Assembly (NCBI GenBank): GCA_017304655.1 | Contig: JAFKLY010000008.1 | Location: forward strand, 62,001 to 126,000 | Direction: 5' to 3' | DNA from: Sphingomonas sp. | Lineage (GTDB): Bacteria; Pseudomonadota; Alphaproteobacteria; Sphingomonadales; Sphingomonadaceae | Length of the DNA: 64,000 nt | In this document: positions 62,888-64,000 of the stretch, piece by piece | Layout of the letters: the number at the start of each line of letters is the position of its first letter | Numbering within the stretch: position 1 is the stretch's first letter | Translations under genes and position numbers: made by a program | Notes under the pieces: generated by a model | Databases searched by the model: none | The model's input: only the letters and a program-made list of their open reading frames with translations | Told to the model about the DNA's origin: nothing

Positions 62888-63253
62888 ATGCGTATCAAAT
62901 GGATCGCAACCCTCGGCCTGGCCGCCATGGCCGCCGCAGCGGGCGCTCATCACAGCTTCGCGATGTTCGACATGAAGAAGGAAGCCGCTGCGCAGGGCGC
63001 CGTGACCGACTTCAAATGGACGAACCCGCATGCCTGGATGCATGTCGACGTGCCCAATCCGGATGGCAGCACGACCAACTGGGCCTTCGAGATGACCAGC
63101 CCCAACAATCTTGTCCACAGCGGCTGGCGGCGCTCATCGCTAAAGCCGGGCGACAAGGTGAAGGTGACCTATCACCCGCTGGTCAACGGCAAGCCGGGCG
63201 GCGCGCTCATGAAAGTGGTGCTGCCCAACGGCACGACGCTCGAGAACAAATAA
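62888..63253 (+). CDS. DUF6152-like secreted protein (second paralogue)
   Basis: This 121-residue protein repeats its neighbour: signal peptide, mature HHSFAMFDMKKEAAAQG, FKWTNPHAWMHVDV and SPNNLVHSGWRRSSLKPGDKVKV. I chose the ATG at 62888 because GAGGAAG lies 9 bases upstream; the ATG at 62879 abuts that ribosome-binding site. The two copies clearly arose by duplication. Confidence 0.65.
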   Translation: MRIKWIATLGLAAMAAAAGAHHSFAMFDMKKEAAAQGAVTDFKWTNPHAWMHVDVPNPDGSTTNWAFEMTSPNNLVHSGWRRSSLKPGDKVKVTYHPLVNGKPGGALMKVVLPNGTTLENK

Positions 63254-63281
63254 GCACAGAAGACCACGGAGGGGTTCATTG

Positions 63282-64000
63282 ATGAGGCGGATCAACATGC
63301 CGTTGCTGGCGCTGGCGGCACTCATGCTCGCCGGGCCGGCTGCGGCCCAGCAGCCGGCGGCCGAGCCGCAGCCCGAGACGGTCGAACCGGAAACAATCTG
63401 GCCGGCCTCGGCGGAGAAGGTCGACTTTGCCGCGCTGCAGGCGCTACCGGACTGGCGCGGCCTGTGGGCACCAATGCTCGGCGGCAGCCCGAAGCCGGAA
63501 ATCCCGCAGCTCAAGGGCAAGTACAAGAAGCATTATGACGAGATTCAGGTGCTCATCAAAAGCGGCGACCCCGAAGCGCTGCTGAAGGTCGAACGGCGCC
63601 CTTCCGCCTGCGATCCGCCGGGTATGCCGGGCATGATGAACCAGCCCTATAATCTGGAGTTCCTGTTCACGCCCGGCCGCGTGACCGTGATCCAGGAAGC
63701 CTATATGCAGGTGCGCCGCATCTTCACGGACGGCCGCCCGCTGCCGGAGGACCCGGACCCCACCTATAACGGCGTCTCGATCGGCCATTGGGAAGGCGAC
63801 ACGCTGGTCGCCACGACCATCGGCCTGCGCGACGGCGGCACGATGGGGCGCTGGGGGATCACCTATAGCGACAAGGTGAAGCTCACCGAGCGCATTCACC
63901 TCGACCCGAACAACAAGGATATCCTCCTTGTTGAAAACACCTTCGAGGACCCCGAAGCGCTCGTCGCGCCCTGGCATTCGGTCTATAAGTTCAAGCGCCA
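63282..64000 (+). CDS. Secreted WEGDTLV-motif protein (second paralogue, partial)
   Basis: The frame runs off the window edge without a stop (239 codons seen). A signal peptide (MRRINMPLLALAALMLAGPAAAQ) is followed by a Pro/Glu-rich linker and PTYNGVSIGHWEGDTLVATTIGL, then LTERIHLDPNNKDILLVENTF, paralogous to the gene at 61549. GGAGGGG lies 7 bases before the ATG. It is the fourth gene of the secreted-protein operon and shows that the cassette continues downstream. Confidence 0.65.
   Translation, partial: MRRINMPLLALAALMLAGPAAAQQPAAEPQPETVEPETIWPASAEKVDFAALQALPDWRGLWAPMLGGSPKPEIPQLKGKYKKHYDEIQVLIKSGDPEALLKVERRPSACDPPGMPGMMNQPYNLEFLFTPGRVTVIQEAYMQVRRIFTDGRPLPEDPDPTYNGVSIGHWEGDTLVATTIGLRDGGTMGRWGITYSDKVKLTERIHLDPNNKDILLVENTFEDPEALVAPWHSVYKFKR

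Overview
The window reads as high-GC chromosomal DNA from a sphingomonad-type alphaproteobacterium (Sphingomonas, Sphingobium, Novosphingobium or a close relative). The evidence is the gene set: a carboxyspermidine-type polyamine route with an alanine-racemase-fold ornithine decarboxylase, a eukaryote-like prolyl-tRNA synthetase, PhaR beside a PhaC-like protein, betaine-lipid genes, and a large TonB receptor grouped with DUF6152/DUF6644-type proteins. I saw no tRNA, rRNA, CRISPR array, insertion sequence or prophage. Most genes are ordinary core functions; the right end (about 52-64 kb) looks accessory and catabolic.

Layout. 0-3 kb: end of mfd, an Rrf2 regulator overlapping a methyltransferase gene, and a dicarboxylate symporter. 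3-10 kb: a small protein, recQ, an HD-GYP phosphodiesterase, the betaine-lipid pair btaA-btaB and a divergent cardiolipin synthase. 10-16 kb: threonine-dehydratase-like enzyme, then polyamine genes (carboxynorspermidine dehydrogenase, a lipoprotein, carboxynorspermidine decarboxylase, ornithine decarboxylase). 16-28 kb: MAPEG protein, rRNA methyltransferase, nnr, ilvD, N-formylglutamate amidohydrolase, ispE, ETF-ubiquinone oxidoreductase, and an overlapping trio (UDG-like, lytic transglycosylase, moaB). 28-41 kb: proS, AsmA, phaR / PhaC-like / thiolase, alr, MFS, bioB with an LprI-like gene, metY, enoyl-CoA hydratase. 41-52 kb: RamB/ScfR-type regulator, gor, DUF2189, pgi, lepB-rnc-era, and a PiT phosphate transporter with a NUDIX-DUF47 fusion. 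52-64 kb: pobA/pobR, an MFS transporter with a TauD-type dioxygenase, a MarR regulator, two DUF6644-like membrane proteins, a TonB receptor, and a run of secreted proteins that continues past the window edge.

The most interesting signal is at the right end. A MarR gene is surrounded by near-identical operators of the form GTTGAT-N2-ATCAAC. One lies between the -35 and -10 of the dioxygenase promoter, one is a 22-bp perfect palindrome just upstream of marR, and one overlaps a perfect TTGACA upstream of the TonB receptor, in the region shared with the divergent secreted-protein operon. These sites suggest one regulon made of a TonB uptake receptor, two paralogous membrane proteins, two paralogous secreted WEGDTLV-motif proteins and two DUF6152-like proteins whose predicted mature ends begin with a His pair. 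The dioxygenase transcript would also carry an unexplained leader of about 300 nt with two perfect hairpins.

Other sequence-level signals: a consensus-spaced promoter and a 10-bp stem hiding the Shine-Dalgarno of the ornithine decarboxylase (TTG start); a similar stem hiding the MAPEG ribosome-binding site; a TTTTGCAAAA operator cluster beside the RamB-type regulator; overlapping divergent start codons of phaR and the PhaC-like gene; and a possible Pho box at btaA. No search was run: family names come from recognised motifs, and the regulatory calls are inferences from sequence.
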